Source: Thalassobaculum fulvum (lineage in GTDB: Bacteria; Pseudomonadota; Alphaproteobacteria; Thalassobaculales; Thalassobaculaceae). Taken from it: DNA of 64,000 bases. The notes below the pieces were generated by a model. It was not told where the DNA came from and searched no databases. It saw nothing but the letters and a program-made list of their open reading frames with translations. The position numbers and the translations under genes were made by a program. Positions 19,016-27,338 of the stretch are shown piece after piece (the stretch's first letter is position 1; every line of letters begins with the position of its first letter). The stretch lies in the NCBI RefSeq assembly GCF_014652915.1, contig NZ_BMZS01000005.1, forward strand, positions 248,001 to 312,000, in the 5' to 3' direction.

Positions 19016-19183
19016 ATGCGACACCTGCCGAAGTTCTCCGACGACTACGGGCCCGCGGCCGACGAGCTTACCGCTTCGGCCATCCTGTCCTCGGATCTGG
19101 ACGAACTGATCGACGCCTACGGCGACGACTGGTCGCTGGCGGATGCGGACGAGATCGAGCTGCTGCAGCCGGTGGCTCACTGA
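19016..19183 (+). CDS. Small acidic protein behind a sigma-54-type promoter
   Basis: 55 residues, strongly acidic (about 14 Asp/Glu), no membrane segment or Cys. ATG at 19016 follows a strong GGGAGGG site. The stop overlaps the end of the esterase gene on the other strand by 7 bases. Unknown family. The clean promoter and ribosome site support it as a real gene. Confidence 0.65.
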   Translation: MRHLPKFSDDYGPAADELTASAILSSDLDELIDAYGDDWSLADADEIELLQPVAH

Positions 19184-20067
19184 GCCGCGGAACGGTCGGC
19201 GCGGATCACCGCGCCGATCCACCGCAGGACCGGGGCGAGCTCCTCGCGCCACAGGCGCCACTCGTGGTCGCCGTCCCGGACCCGCAACTCGGCGCCATGA
19301 CCGGCCCGGCGCGCGGCCTTGAAGAACTGCAACGTGCCGTGCCACAGGCCGAAGGAGTCGTGGTCGCCGGTCATCAGGTAGAAATCGGTCGGCGTCCCGC
19401 CGCTTCGCCGCCCCAGCGACACCAGCGGCGCGAACACGTTGCGGGCGTTGAACGCCGCCGGGTCGAGCGGACTGCCGAAGGCCCCGGCGAAGAACTCGAT
19501 CTGGAAGTCGGGAAACTGGCCGGCCGACCTGACGTCCTCGAAGATCGCCGGGCTGAGCGCCGCGGCCGCGCGGAACCGGTCCGGACGATGGGTCGCCAGG
19601 TGCAGGGCGCCGTACCCGCCCATCGACAGCCCGGCGACGAACCGGCGGGCGCGCCGCCCGTCGGTCGGGTAGGCGGCGTCGACCGCGGCCACCAGATCCT
19701 CGCCGACCGCCCGGCCCCAGTTGCCGTAGCGCGCCGAGTCCACATACCAGGAGTTGCCGACGCCCGGCATCACGATCAGCAGCGGCACCGCGTCGGGCTC
19801 CGCGAACACCGCGTCCGCCGTCTCGACGACGCCGGCATTGCCCCAGTCCCGCTCGCCGCCGCCGTAGCCGTGCAGCAGGTAGAGCACGCCGAGCGGTCCG
19901 TCGGCGCGGTCCGGCCGGTAGACGACCGCCGGGATGTCGGCGCCGAGGGCCGGGCTTGCGAACGACCGGGTCTCCAGGGTTCCGGCGCCCGCCCCGCGAA
20001 CGTCGGTCGCCCCGGCCAGGGCCAGGGCGACGACGGCGGTACGGGTGAGGGCTCCGGCGAGGCTCAT
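19177..20067 (-). CDS. Exported esterase (esterase D / PHB depolymerase-like alpha/beta hydrolase)
   Basis: 296 residues: signal peptide (cleavage after VRGAGA near residue 27), oxyanion region LYLLHGYGGGERDW, nucleophile elbow GLSMGGYGALHLA, Asp in TGDHDSFG and His in DGDHEWRLW. It belongs to the S-formylglutathione-hydrolase/antigen-85-like fold but is periplasmic. Start overlaps the opgC stop (ATGA), so it is translated with opgC. A role in removing or adding acyl groups on periplasmic glucans is a reasonable inference. Confidence 0.88.
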   Translation of the reverse strand: MSLAGALTRTAVVALALAGATDVRGAGAGTLETRSFASPALGADIPAVVYRPDRADGPLGVLYLLHGYGGGERDWGNAGVVETADAVFAEPDAVPLLIVMPGVGNSWYVDSARYGNWGRAVGEDLVAAVDAAYPTDGRRARRFVAGLSMGGYGALHLATHRPDRFRAAAALSPAIFEDVRSAGQFPDFQIEFFAGAFGSPLDPAAFNARNVFAPLVSLGRRSGGTPTDFYLMTGDHDSFGLWHGTLQFFKAARRAGHGAELRVRDGDHEWRLWREELAPVLRWIGAVIRADRSAAQ

Positions 20068-21278
20068 TCGGCGGGGGCGACGCCCGGCCGGTAGGTGACG
20101 ACCGGATGCGGGGCGCTCGCATTGGCGGCCGCCGCCGACCGGGACGAGTGCTCGGCCTCGAGCCGGCGCCAGGGCTGGCGCTTCAGCAGGGTGCACCAGT
20201 AGGCGAACCCGATCAGGATCGCGATTCCGGCTCCGTGAACCAGGGCGAGCGACGCGGCCGAGCGACCGAACTCGTCGAGCGCCATGCCGGCGACCCGCGC
20301 CAGGCCCATCGACAGCAGGAAGATCGGCAGGGAGTTGCGGCCGACGGTCAGGATCGGCCGGGCCCAGCGCTCGAGCAGGTGGTGCTCGCGGCCCTTCGCC
20401 AGCGCCACCGCGAGATAGGCGAGCGCCAGGAAGTGCAGGTAGCGCAGAACGCCGAAGTCGGTCTTCTCCTGCCAGATCCAGATGTCCTCGCGAAGCTGCT
20501 GCAGGAACCCGAAATGCTGGGCGGTGCCCCAATGGGCGGCCGGGATCGACAGCACGACGAAGCCGCCGGCCAGCCACAGCAGCGGGCGCGAGATCGGCGG
20601 GGTCCGGATCCAGCCCATCGAGATGCCGAAGCCGGTGAAGAACAGCAGCTGCCAGCCGAGCGGGTTGAAGAACCACTCGCGGTCGGAGAACGGCTCGGCC
20701 GGGAGGCCCCAGCCGTACAGCCAGTTGGCGGCGTACAGGGCGGCGCAGAAAGTCAGCCCGGCCCAGGCATGCAGCCGCGACAGCGCCATCACCACCGGCA
20801 CCAGCACCAGGGCGCCGATGTACATCGGCAGGATGTCGAAGTAGTTCGGCACATAGGTCAGGGTGAACAGCCCCAGAAGACCCTGCGCGGGGTTCTCCAT
20901 GAACCAGGTGAGGTTCAACTGCTTGAGGTAGTCGCCGTCCAGCCAGGCGCTGCCGGCGGCGACGACGGCGGCGATGAAGAAGAACATCGCGACGTGCGCG
21001 GCGTAGATCTGCCACACCCGGTAGCCGATGCGCGCCGTGCCGTAGCCGTAGCCGGCCTTGACGAAGGTGCCGCCGAACGCGATCGCGGCCGCGAAGCCCG
21101 AGCAGAACACGAACATCTCGGTGGCGTCCGACCAGCCGAACCGGGCCGGGATGTATTCGTTCCACGGATTGTTCGGCACGTGCGCGATGAAGATGATGAG
21201 CATCGCGAGACCGCGGAAGAAGTCGAGCCGCGGATCGCGGACCCGAGGGCCGCCCGTGCCGGGGCCGCTCGTCGTCAT
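20064..21278 (-). CDS. opgC: OpgC-family membrane protein (glucan succinylation)
   Basis: 404 residues with about ten membrane helices and the OpgC start LDFFRGLAMLIIFIAHVPNN. In Rhodobacter the OpgC protein transfers succinyl groups to osmoregulated periplasmic glucans. The gene is divergent from opgH with 270 bp between, supporting the assignment. His37-like residue in IAHVPNNPW is the conserved family feature. The cytoplasmic tail is charged and Ala-rich. No opgG lies next to it. Confidence 0.88.
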   Translation of the reverse strand: MTTSGPGTGGPRVRDPRLDFFRGLAMLIIFIAHVPNNPWNEYIPARFGWSDATEMFVFCSGFAAAIAFGGTFVKAGYGYGTARIGYRVWQIYAAHVAMFFFIAAVVAAGSAWLDGDYLKQLNLTWFMENPAQGLLGLFTLTYVPNYFDILPMYIGALVLVPVVMALSRLHAWAGLTFCAALYAANWLYGWGLPAEPFSDREWFFNPLGWQLLFFTGFGISMGWIRTPPISRPLLWLAGGFVVLSIPAAHWGTAQHFGFLQQLREDIWIWQEKTDFGVLRYLHFLALAYLAVALAKGREHHLLERWARPILTVGRNSLPIFLLSMGLARVAGMALDEFGRSAASLALVHGAGIAILIGFAYWCTLLKRQPWRRLEAEHSSRSAAAANASAPHPVVTYRPGVAPAE

Positions 21279-21548
21279 GGTCTATGCCTCGTCAGTACGT
21301 CGATCGTGCTGGACAACCTAAGAGATCGGGGGGCGTCCGGGCCAATCAACAAGGATCAAGCCTTCTGACGGGAATGTGAGGGAGCCGATGGGTCTTCCGG
21401 GCTTCCGGTCAAGCGCTTTGGATCATATCGACTCACGAGTCTGTCATGCGGCTTTCGCGCATCTGGATTCGCCCGTTTCCAGCCCACATAGTCCCGCACG
21501 GTCGGGTAGCCCGATTTCCGGGCCGTTTTGCCGTGAGGGGACGACAGC

Positions 21549-23438
21549 ATGTCCAGTATCGATCTGTCGGCGCCGGCCAGCGATGGCGCCACAGTGGATC
21601 AGGCGCGCATCATGGCGCGCCGCCGCATGGTTTTCTTCACCCTGGTTTCGCTCACCTGTCTGGCGCTGTTCGGGTGGATGACCCGCCTCGTCGGCGCCGA
21701 CGGGGTCGACGTGTTCGACGTGATGGTGCTGGCGCTGTACGGCGGGACTCTCCCATGGGTGGTGATCGGGCTGTGGAACGCCGTGATCGGCGTGGCCCTG
21801 ATCTACCTGAAGCGCGGCTGGCTGCGCTCGGTCGTGCCGCTGGACGGGCTGGACGACACGAGCTCGCCGATCACGTCGCGCACGGCGATCGTCATGCCGG
21901 TCTACAACGAGGATCCGGCGCGCGTGTTCAAGCACCTCCACACGATCGAGGCCTCGCTCGAGCGGACCGGTCAGGCCCACGCCTTCGAGTTCTTCCTGCT
22001 GTCGGACACCCGGGTGCAGGAGGTCTACGAGGAGGAGGAGCGGCGGTTCGAGAACTGGCGCATGACCTCGGCGCACCCGGAGCGGCTGCACTACCGTCGC
22101 CGGCTCGACAACGTGCGGCAGAAGGTCGGCAACCTGGAATCCTTCTGCGACCGCTGGGGCCACAAGTTCGACCACATGCTGGTGCTGGACGCCGACAGCC
22201 TGATGTCGGGCGAGGCGGTCACCCGGCTGGTCCGGCTGATGGAGCACAACCCGCGGCTCGGTATCCTGCAGACCCTGGTCGTCGGCCTGCCGGCCACCAG
22301 CCCGTTCGCGCGGATGTTCCAGTTCGGCATGCGCCACGGCATGCGCTCCTACACCACCGGCAGCGCCTGGTGGCAGGGCGACAGCGGCCCGTACTGGGGG
22401 CACAACGCGATCATCCGGCTGGCGCCGTTCATCCGGCACTGCCACCTGCCGCGGCTGCCGGGCAAGGCGCCGCTGGGCGGCGAGATCCTGAGCCACGACC
22501 AGGTCGAGGCGGCGCTGATGCGGGCCGCCGGCTACGACGTGCGGGTGCTGCCGATCGAGTGCGGCTCCTACGAGGAGAACCCGCCGACCCTGCCGGACTT
22601 CATCAAGCGCGACCTGCGCTGGTGCCAGGGCAACATCCAGTACGTGCGGCTGATCAACTGGAAGGTCTGGCGGCCGCTCGGCCGCCTGCAGCTGGCGCTG
22701 GCCATCCTGATGTACCTGTCGCCGGTCATGTGGATGGGCTTCCTGTTCGCCGGGCTGATGCGGACCGTGGCGACCGCCCTGTTCCCGAACACCGAGTTCG
22801 CGTTCATGCCGGCGGTGTGGGAGCGGGCGGCGTCGGGCGAAGGGCTGGCGCTGTTCGGGACCATGATGGCGATCATCTTCGCGCCGAAGATCTTCGGGGT
22901 GCTGGACATCATGCTGTCGTCGCAGAAGCGGCGGCGCTACGGCGGCGGCGTCCGGACGCTCGTCGGCACCGTCGTCGAGATGGTGTTCGGCGCGCTGCTG
23001 GCGCCGATCGTGGCGGTCGCCCAGACCGTGTTCGTGATCGGGCTGATGTTCGGCAAGAAGGTCGCCTGGAACGTCCAGGCCCGCGACCTCGAGACCGTCG
23101 CCTGGAGCCGGGCGCTGCGCGGGCTGTGGCTGCAGACGGTGTGCGGGGTGCTGTTCGGTGCCGCGCTCTGGGCCTGGGCGCCGGGGGCCCTGCCGTGGGC
23201 GACGCCGCTGCTGGTCGCGTGGGTGCTGGCGGTGCCGTTCGCGGTGCTGACCTCCAGCGCCGGCCTCGGCCGGTTCTTCCGGCGGGTCGGCCTGTGCGCC
23301 GTTCCGGAGGAGTTCGAGCCGACCGCCGAGGTCGCCGAGGTGATGGCGCCGGTGCCGACGCCGGTGATCGCGCCGGGCGCCGCGCTCGGCCCGACCATGA
23401 CGCTCAGCCACGCCGTGCCGTCGCGGCCCGACAACTGA
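21549..23438 (+). CDS. opgH: Glucans biosynthesis glucosyltransferase H
   Basis: 629 residues. An inner-membrane family GT2 enzyme that polymerises UDP-glucose into the linear backbone of osmoregulated periplasmic glucans. Two N-terminal helices are followed by a cytoplasmic GT2 domain with IVMPVYNEDPARVF, the DxD in VLDADSLM (near 213-215) and the processive signature RDLRWCQGN (near 354), then a membrane C-terminal half. It is shorter than E. coli OpgH (about 847) because the N-terminal cytoplasmic extension is missing, as in other alphaproteobacteria. The start has GAGGGG upstream. Confidence 0.93.
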   Translation: MSSIDLSAPASDGATVDQARIMARRRMVFFTLVSLTCLALFGWMTRLVGADGVDVFDVMVLALYGGTLPWVVIGLWNAVIGVALIYLKRGWLRSVVPLDGLDDTSSPITSRTAIVMPVYNEDPARVFKHLHTIEASLERTGQAHAFEFFLLSDTRVQEVYEEEERRFENWRMTSAHPERLHYRRRLDNVRQKVGNLESFCDRWGHKFDHMLVLDADSLMSGEAVTRLVRLMEHNPRLGILQTLVVGLPATSPFARMFQFGMRHGMRSYTTGSAWWQGDSGPYWGHNAIIRLAPFIRHCHLPRLPGKAPLGGEILSHDQVEAALMRAAGYDVRVLPIECGSYEENPPTLPDFIKRDLRWCQGNIQYVRLINWKVWRPLGRLQLALAILMYLSPVMWMGFLFAGLMRTVATALFPNTEFAFMPAVWERAASGEGLALFGTMMAIIFAPKIFGVLDIMLSSQKRRRYGGGVRTLVGTVVEMVFGALLAPIVAVAQTVFVIGLMFGKKVAWNVQARDLETVAWSRALRGLWLQTVCGVLFGAALWAWAPGALPWATPLLVAWVLAVPFAVLTSSAGLGRFFRRVGLCAVPEEFEPTAEVAEVMAPVPTPVIAPGAALGPTMTLSHAVPSRPDN

Positions 23439-23511
23439 TGCGGCCGGACATCTGATGCGTCCGGGGGCGGGGCGGGCTTGACGCCGTCCCGTCCCCGGCG
23501 TTCTGTCGCGC

Positions 23512-24297
23512 ATGGCCTGGCATCACTGGGAACACCTGACGACCACCGACCTCGCGGCCCCGGGCTTCCGCGACGCGGTCGCCGTGCTGCCGGTCGGGGC
23601 GGTCGAGCAGCACGGCCCCCACCTGCCGCTCGGCACCGATGCGATCCTGGTCGACGGCGTCCTCGATGCCGCCCTGGACCGGCTCCCGGACTCCTGCCTC
23701 GCGCTTCGCCTGCCGACCCAGCGGGTCGGTCTCAGCCCGGAGCACGCCGGCTTTGCCGGCACCCTCACCCTGGATCCCGGGACCGTGATGGCGCAGTGGA
23801 CGGCCATCGGCGCCGCGGTGGCGCGCGCCGGGATCCGTCGCCTGATGCTGGTGAACGGCCATGGCGGCCAGGCCGCCATGGTCGACGTGGTGGCCATGCG
23901 GCTGCGCGCCGAGCACGGGATGACGGTCGCCCGGGTCACCTACTTCGACCTGATCGGCGGCGATCCCGCGATCGACGGGCGCGAGCGCCGGTTCGGCTGG
24001 CACGGCGGCCAGGTCGAGACTGCGCTGATGCTGGCGCTGCGACCGGAACTGGTGCGGCGGGATCGCCTGGACGACTTCGTGTCGGCCGCCGAGTCCGTCG
24101 CCGACCGTTATCGGGAACTGCGGGTCGAGGGTACGGCCGGGCTCGGCTGGATGGCCGAGGACCTCAACCCGTCCGGGGCCACCGGCAACGCCGCGGCCGC
24201 CACCGAGGCGATCGGCCGGCACCTGCTCGACCGGGTCGCCGGGCGCCTGGCGGTGCTGATCGGCGAACTCCACGCCTTCGAAGGGTTCGGCGGATGA
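23512..24297 (+). CDS. Creatininase-family amidohydrolase (ArfB/MftE-like)
   Basis: 261 residues. All metal residues of the family are visible: Glu and His in PVGAVEQHGPHLPLGTD (with Asp), His in LVNGHGGQ and Glu in GWHGGQVETALM. The family includes creatininase, the mycofactocin peptidase MftE and archaeal ArfB, which deformylates the ring-opened GTP product FAPy. The next gene, overlapping ATGA, is a RibD-type reductase, the enzyme after ArfB in the archaeal route, so an ArfB-like role on a formamidopyrimidine is favoured over creatinine hydrolysis. No clear ribosome site. Confidence 0.82.
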   Translation: MAWHHWEHLTTTDLAAPGFRDAVAVLPVGAVEQHGPHLPLGTDAILVDGVLDAALDRLPDSCLALRLPTQRVGLSPEHAGFAGTLTLDPGTVMAQWTAIGAAVARAGIRRLMLVNGHGGQAAMVDVVAMRLRAEHGMTVARVTYFDLIGGDPAIDGRERRFGWHGGQVETALMLALRPELVRRDRLDDFVSAAESVADRYRELRVEGTAGLGWMAEDLNPSGATGNAAAATEAIGRHLLDRVAGRLAVLIGELHAFEGFGG

Positions 24298-25085
24298 GCG
24301 ACGCCTGGCCGGCGGTCCGCGACGCCATGGCGACGGCGCGGCGCGTGCGGCGTGGCGACGTGTCCGCGGACGATCTTGCGGCGCTCCTGGCCGGCCTGCG
24401 CGGCCGTGCCGATCTGCCGCCCGCCGGGCCGGCCCTGCTCGATCTCGTGGCGCGGGCCGGAGCCGGACCGACGGCGGTCGCCCAACTCGGCCAGACCCTG
24501 GACGGCCGGATCGCCACCGTCACCGGTCATTCGCGCTACGTGAACGGGCCGGAGGCGCTCGACCACCTGCACCGGCTGCGGGCGCTGGCGGACGCGGTGG
24601 TGATCGGGGCCGGCACCGCGGTCGACGACGATCCCTCGCTGACCACCCGCCGGGTCGACGGGCCGAACCCGGTCCGGGTCCTGATCGACCCGTCGGGGCG
24701 GGTCCCGGCCGGCCGCAAGCTACTCACCGACGGACTGGCGCCGACCCTGGTGTGCGGCCCGGCCCGGGACGGCACCGAGACCCTGGATCTGCCGGCGGGA
24801 GGCGCGTCGCCGCGGGCGATCCTGCTTGCGCTGGCGGCGCGTGGCCTGGAGGTCGTGCTGGTCGAGGGCGGGGCCGCGACGGTCTCGCGGTTCCTGGGCG
24901 ACGGCTGCATCGACCGGCTGCACCTGCTGGTGGCGCCGACCCTGCTCGGGTCCGGGCGGCCGGGCATCGTCCTGCCGGAGGTGGCGACCATGGCCGGCGC
25001 CCTGCGGTTCGACGCCCGCCGCTATCCGCTCGGCGACGACACGCTGTTCGACCTGACGGCGTCGGCCGCTAAGCTCCCGGCATGA
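24294..25085 (+). CDS. RibD C-terminal-type reductase (diaminopyrimidine reductase-like)
   Basis: 263 residues with an N-terminal helix bundle of about 60 residues, then the RibD_C fold: QLGQTLDGRIAT, RALADAVVIGAGTAVDDDPS, PVRVLIDPSGRVP and VVLVEGGAATVSRFL, LHLLVAPTLLGSG. The fold reduces the ribosylamino-pyrimidine of riboflavin synthesis with NADPH. The deaminase domain of bacterial RibD is absent, so this resembles archaeal ArfC or a dihydrofolate-reductase-like paralogue. Start is coupled (ATGA) to the creatininase-family gene. Confidence 0.85.
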   Translation: MSDAWPAVRDAMATARRVRRGDVSADDLAALLAGLRGRADLPPAGPALLDLVARAGAGPTAVAQLGQTLDGRIATVTGHSRYVNGPEALDHLHRLRALADAVVIGAGTAVDDDPSLTTRRVDGPNPVRVLIDPSGRVPAGRKLLTDGLAPTLVCGPARDGTETLDLPAGGASPRAILLALAARGLEVVLVEGGAATVSRFLGDGCIDRLHLLVAPTLLGSGRPGIVLPEVATMAGALRFDARRYPLGDDTLFDLTASAAKLPA

Positions 25086-25851
25086 CCAGCTGGTCGAGGT
25101 GGCCGACGGTCAGCCTGGCCTGCCGGCCGAGCGAGCGGCTGCGCCAGGCGTCGATCTCGGTCGCCTCGCCCGGCGACATCTCGATGGCGGCCGCCGTCCA
25201 GCCCTCGACCAGGGCCGACCGCATCGGCGCGTCGTTCGGGGCGATGACCCAGTCGCTGGTCGCCTGGGAGACGCGGGCGCCGGCGAGCCGGGCCAACGCC
25301 GGTCCGGCATCCGGGCCGAGCGCCGGCCCGAAGCCCTTGTCGGTACGCTGGTGCCGGTTCACCAGTTCGACGACGCGCCCGTCGACCGGATCCGGCGGCT
25401 GCCAGGCGGTCCGGCCGTCGTAGGTGAGCACTACCAGCAGGGCGGCGCCGACGGCGTCGACCCGCGCCAGCAGGCGCTCCAGCCACCCGGCCGAGACCAG
25501 GTCGATCAGCGCCGAGGCGGTGACCAGGTCGGTGGTCTCCGGGATCGCCGCCTCGAGGTCGGCGGCGAGGTCGACCCCGCGGACCGCAACGGACGGGTCG
25601 GCCCGACGGGCCGCCTCCAGCAGGGCCGGGTCGGCATCGACCAGGGTCCAGGACTGCTCGACCGGCAGTCGCGGCGCCAGATGCCGCTGGTTGTTGCCGG
25701 TTCCGGCACCGAGGTCGACCACCGATAGTGCCCGGCCGGCCGCTGCGGTGCGGGCCGCGGCCCAGCGGGCCAGCTCGCGCTCCAGCACAGGGGACCGGGC
25801 GGCGGTGTCGTAGCCGGCGCGCAGCGCCAGCCAGGTTTCCGAGAAGCTCAC
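25069..25851 (-). CDS. SAM-dependent methyltransferase of the pyrimidine/pterin-like cluster
   Basis: 260 residues. Motif I is LSVVDLGAGTGNNQRHLAP (near 42-60), motif II LVDADPALLEAA, with DLVTASALIDLVS as motif post-II. It is the last gene of the leftward operon starting at 28331. Its end overlaps the RibD-type gene by 17 bp on the opposite strand, an unusually tight convergent pair. Substrate unknown; context suggests a nitrogen-heterocycle or its sugar. Confidence 0.85.
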   Translation of the reverse strand: MSFSETWLALRAGYDTAARSPVLERELARWAAARTAAAGRALSVVDLGAGTGNNQRHLAPRLPVEQSWTLVDADPALLEAARRADPSVAVRGVDLAADLEAAIPETTDLVTASALIDLVSAGWLERLLARVDAVGAALLVVLTYDGRTAWQPPDPVDGRVVELVNRHQRTDKGFGPALGPDAGPALARLAGARVSQATSDWVIAPNDAPMRSALVEGWTAAAIEMSPGEATEIDAWRSRSLGRQARLTVGHLDQLVMPGA

Positions 25852-25861
25852 GATTCCTCCG

Positions 25862-26926
25862 TCACGGCGGTCCCTCGGTCACGGCGGCGACGAACTCGCG
25901 CTCGGTGTCGATCCAGCGACGCAGGCCGGCGGCGGCCGCGACGGCGCCGACGGCCAGCCGGGCGAACGCGGCACGGTCGTCCAGCAGCCGGGCGAGCGCC
26001 GCGGTCAGGGCTTCGAGGTCGTCCGGCGGCACCAGGACGCCGGCCCCGGCCGGCACAGCCTCGGGAATGGCGCCGGCCGAAGTGCCGATCACCGGCAACC
26101 CCCAGCGCACCGCCTCGACATAGGCGATGCCCCAGCCCTCGTGCCGGCTCGGCAGCACGAACAGGTCGGCCGCGCGCCAGTAGCGGTCCAGGTCGTCGTG
26201 GCGGACCGCGCCGCGCAGGGCGATCCGGTCGCCGAGGCCGAGTTCGCCGATGCGCCCGGCGACCGCTCGGGCGAACGCCGGGTGGCGGGCGTCGCCCACC
26301 AGGTCGGCGGTCCAGGGCCGGTCCTGCAGCCGGGCCAGGGCGTCGACCAGCAGGTCCTGGCCCTTACGCGGGATCAGGGTGGCGACGGTCAGCAGCCGCA
26401 GCGGTGCGTCGGCGGCCGGCGGCCTGCGGAACGACAGGTCGATCGGGCCGTCGACGCCCGGCGGGACCGCCCGGATCCGGCCCGGGTCGAGTCCCAGCTC
26501 GGCGAGCCGCCGGGCGGTGGTCCGGCTGGTGGTGACGATGCGCCGGACCGGTCGCAGGGCGGCGACCTCGTCGCGCAGCCAGCGGGCCCGCTCGGCGTCG
26601 GTGATCCCGGTCTCGTCGCCCAGCGGGTGATGCACCAGGGCGACCAGGGTCAGCCGACCGGCGTGCGGCCGCAGGCTTTCGACCAGCGGGGCGAAGGCCA
26701 GGCCGTCGACCACCAGGATCGCGCCGTCCGGCACGCCGGCCACGGCTTCGGCGGACCGGGCGAGGGTGTCGGCGTCGGTGGCGGGGAACCGCCCGTCGAC
26801 CCGCAGCACGCCACCGAGCCGGCCGGCGCCGGCCAGCCCCTGCACCGCGTAGCGGTCGTAGACGAAGCCGCCGGTCGGCGTGTCCGGGTCGCCCGGAACC
26901 AGGAACCAGACCGGGGCGTCGCGCAT
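25862..26926 (-). CDS. Family 4 glycosyltransferase
   Basis: 354 residues with a GT-B fold. The nucleotide-sugar half carries TVATLIPRKGQDLLVDALARL and the retaining-enzyme EX7E signature in PSRHEGWGIAYVEAVRWGLP. Lies 6 bp after the pterin-synthase-like gene and 10 bp before the methyltransferase. Its acceptor is likely the compound made by this cluster, since no lipid or polysaccharide gene is near. Confidence 0.87.
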   Translation of the reverse strand: MRDAPVWFLVPGDPDTPTGGFVYDRYAVQGLAGAGRLGGVLRVDGRFPATDADTLARSAEAVAGVPDGAILVVDGLAFAPLVESLRPHAGRLTLVALVHHPLGDETGITDAERARWLRDEVAALRPVRRIVTTSRTTARRLAELGLDPGRIRAVPPGVDGPIDLSFRRPPAADAPLRLLTVATLIPRKGQDLLVDALARLQDRPWTADLVGDARHPAFARAVAGRIGELGLGDRIALRGAVRHDDLDRYWRAADLFVLPSRHEGWGIAYVEAVRWGLPVIGTSAGAIPEAVPAGAGVLVPPDDLEALTAALARLLDDRAAFARLAVGAVAAAAGLRRWIDTEREFVAAVTEGPP

Positions 26927-26932
26927 GGCGCC

Positions 26933-27331
26933 TCAGACCGGGCCGCTGAAGCCGGCCGAGGCGACGTGGGATTCGTTCAGGACCACCTCGATGGAGTCGA
27001 GCTCGCCGCCCGGCCGGCCGAGCGCGCCGGCGCGTGCCCTGGCGGCCAGCTTGTCGAACACCGCCTTGGCCAGGAACTCGGTGGTGGTGTTGACGCCGGC
27101 GAACTCCGGCAGCTCGTCCAGGTTCCGGTAGGCCCAGGGTCCGAGCGTGTCCTTGAGCGCCTGGTGGGCGGCGGCGATGTCGATCACCACGCCGTTCGGG
27201 TCGAGCTCGCGGGCCCGGAAGGTGACGTCGACCACGTAGGTGGCGCCGTGCAGCCCCTGGGCCGGGCCGAACAGCTCGCCGCGGAACGAGTGGGCGATCA
27301 TCACGTGGTCGCGGACGGTGACGCTGAACAT
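26933..27331 (-). CDS. 6-pyruvoyl-tetrahydropterin synthase / QueD homologue with altered active site
   Basis: 132 residues, T-fold. Zinc ligands His14 (MIAHSF) and His28 (GLHGA) are kept, but the third His of HGH is Ala30. The catalytic Cys, four residues before His28, is Ala24. The LDH dyad becomes WAYRNLDELP. Glu120 in VVLNES, which holds the pterin ring, is conserved. So pterin binding is plausible but the normal synthase or QueD reaction is not. The gap to the dehydrogenase gene is 7 bp. ATG at 27331 gives the family N terminus. Confidence 0.85.
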   Translation of the reverse strand: MFSVTVRDHVMIAHSFRGELFGPAQGLHGATYVVDVTFRARELDPNGVVIDIAAAHQALKDTLGPWAYRNLDELPEFAGVNTTTEFLAKAVFDKLAARARAGALGRPGGELDSIEVVLNESHVASAGFSGPV

Positions 27332-27338
27332 CGACGGC

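Noticed and set aside
21356-21592. Leftward 78-residue frame overlapping the opgH start
   Set aside because: Antisense to the opgH N terminus, no ribosome site and no family pattern; typical of high-GC shadow frames.
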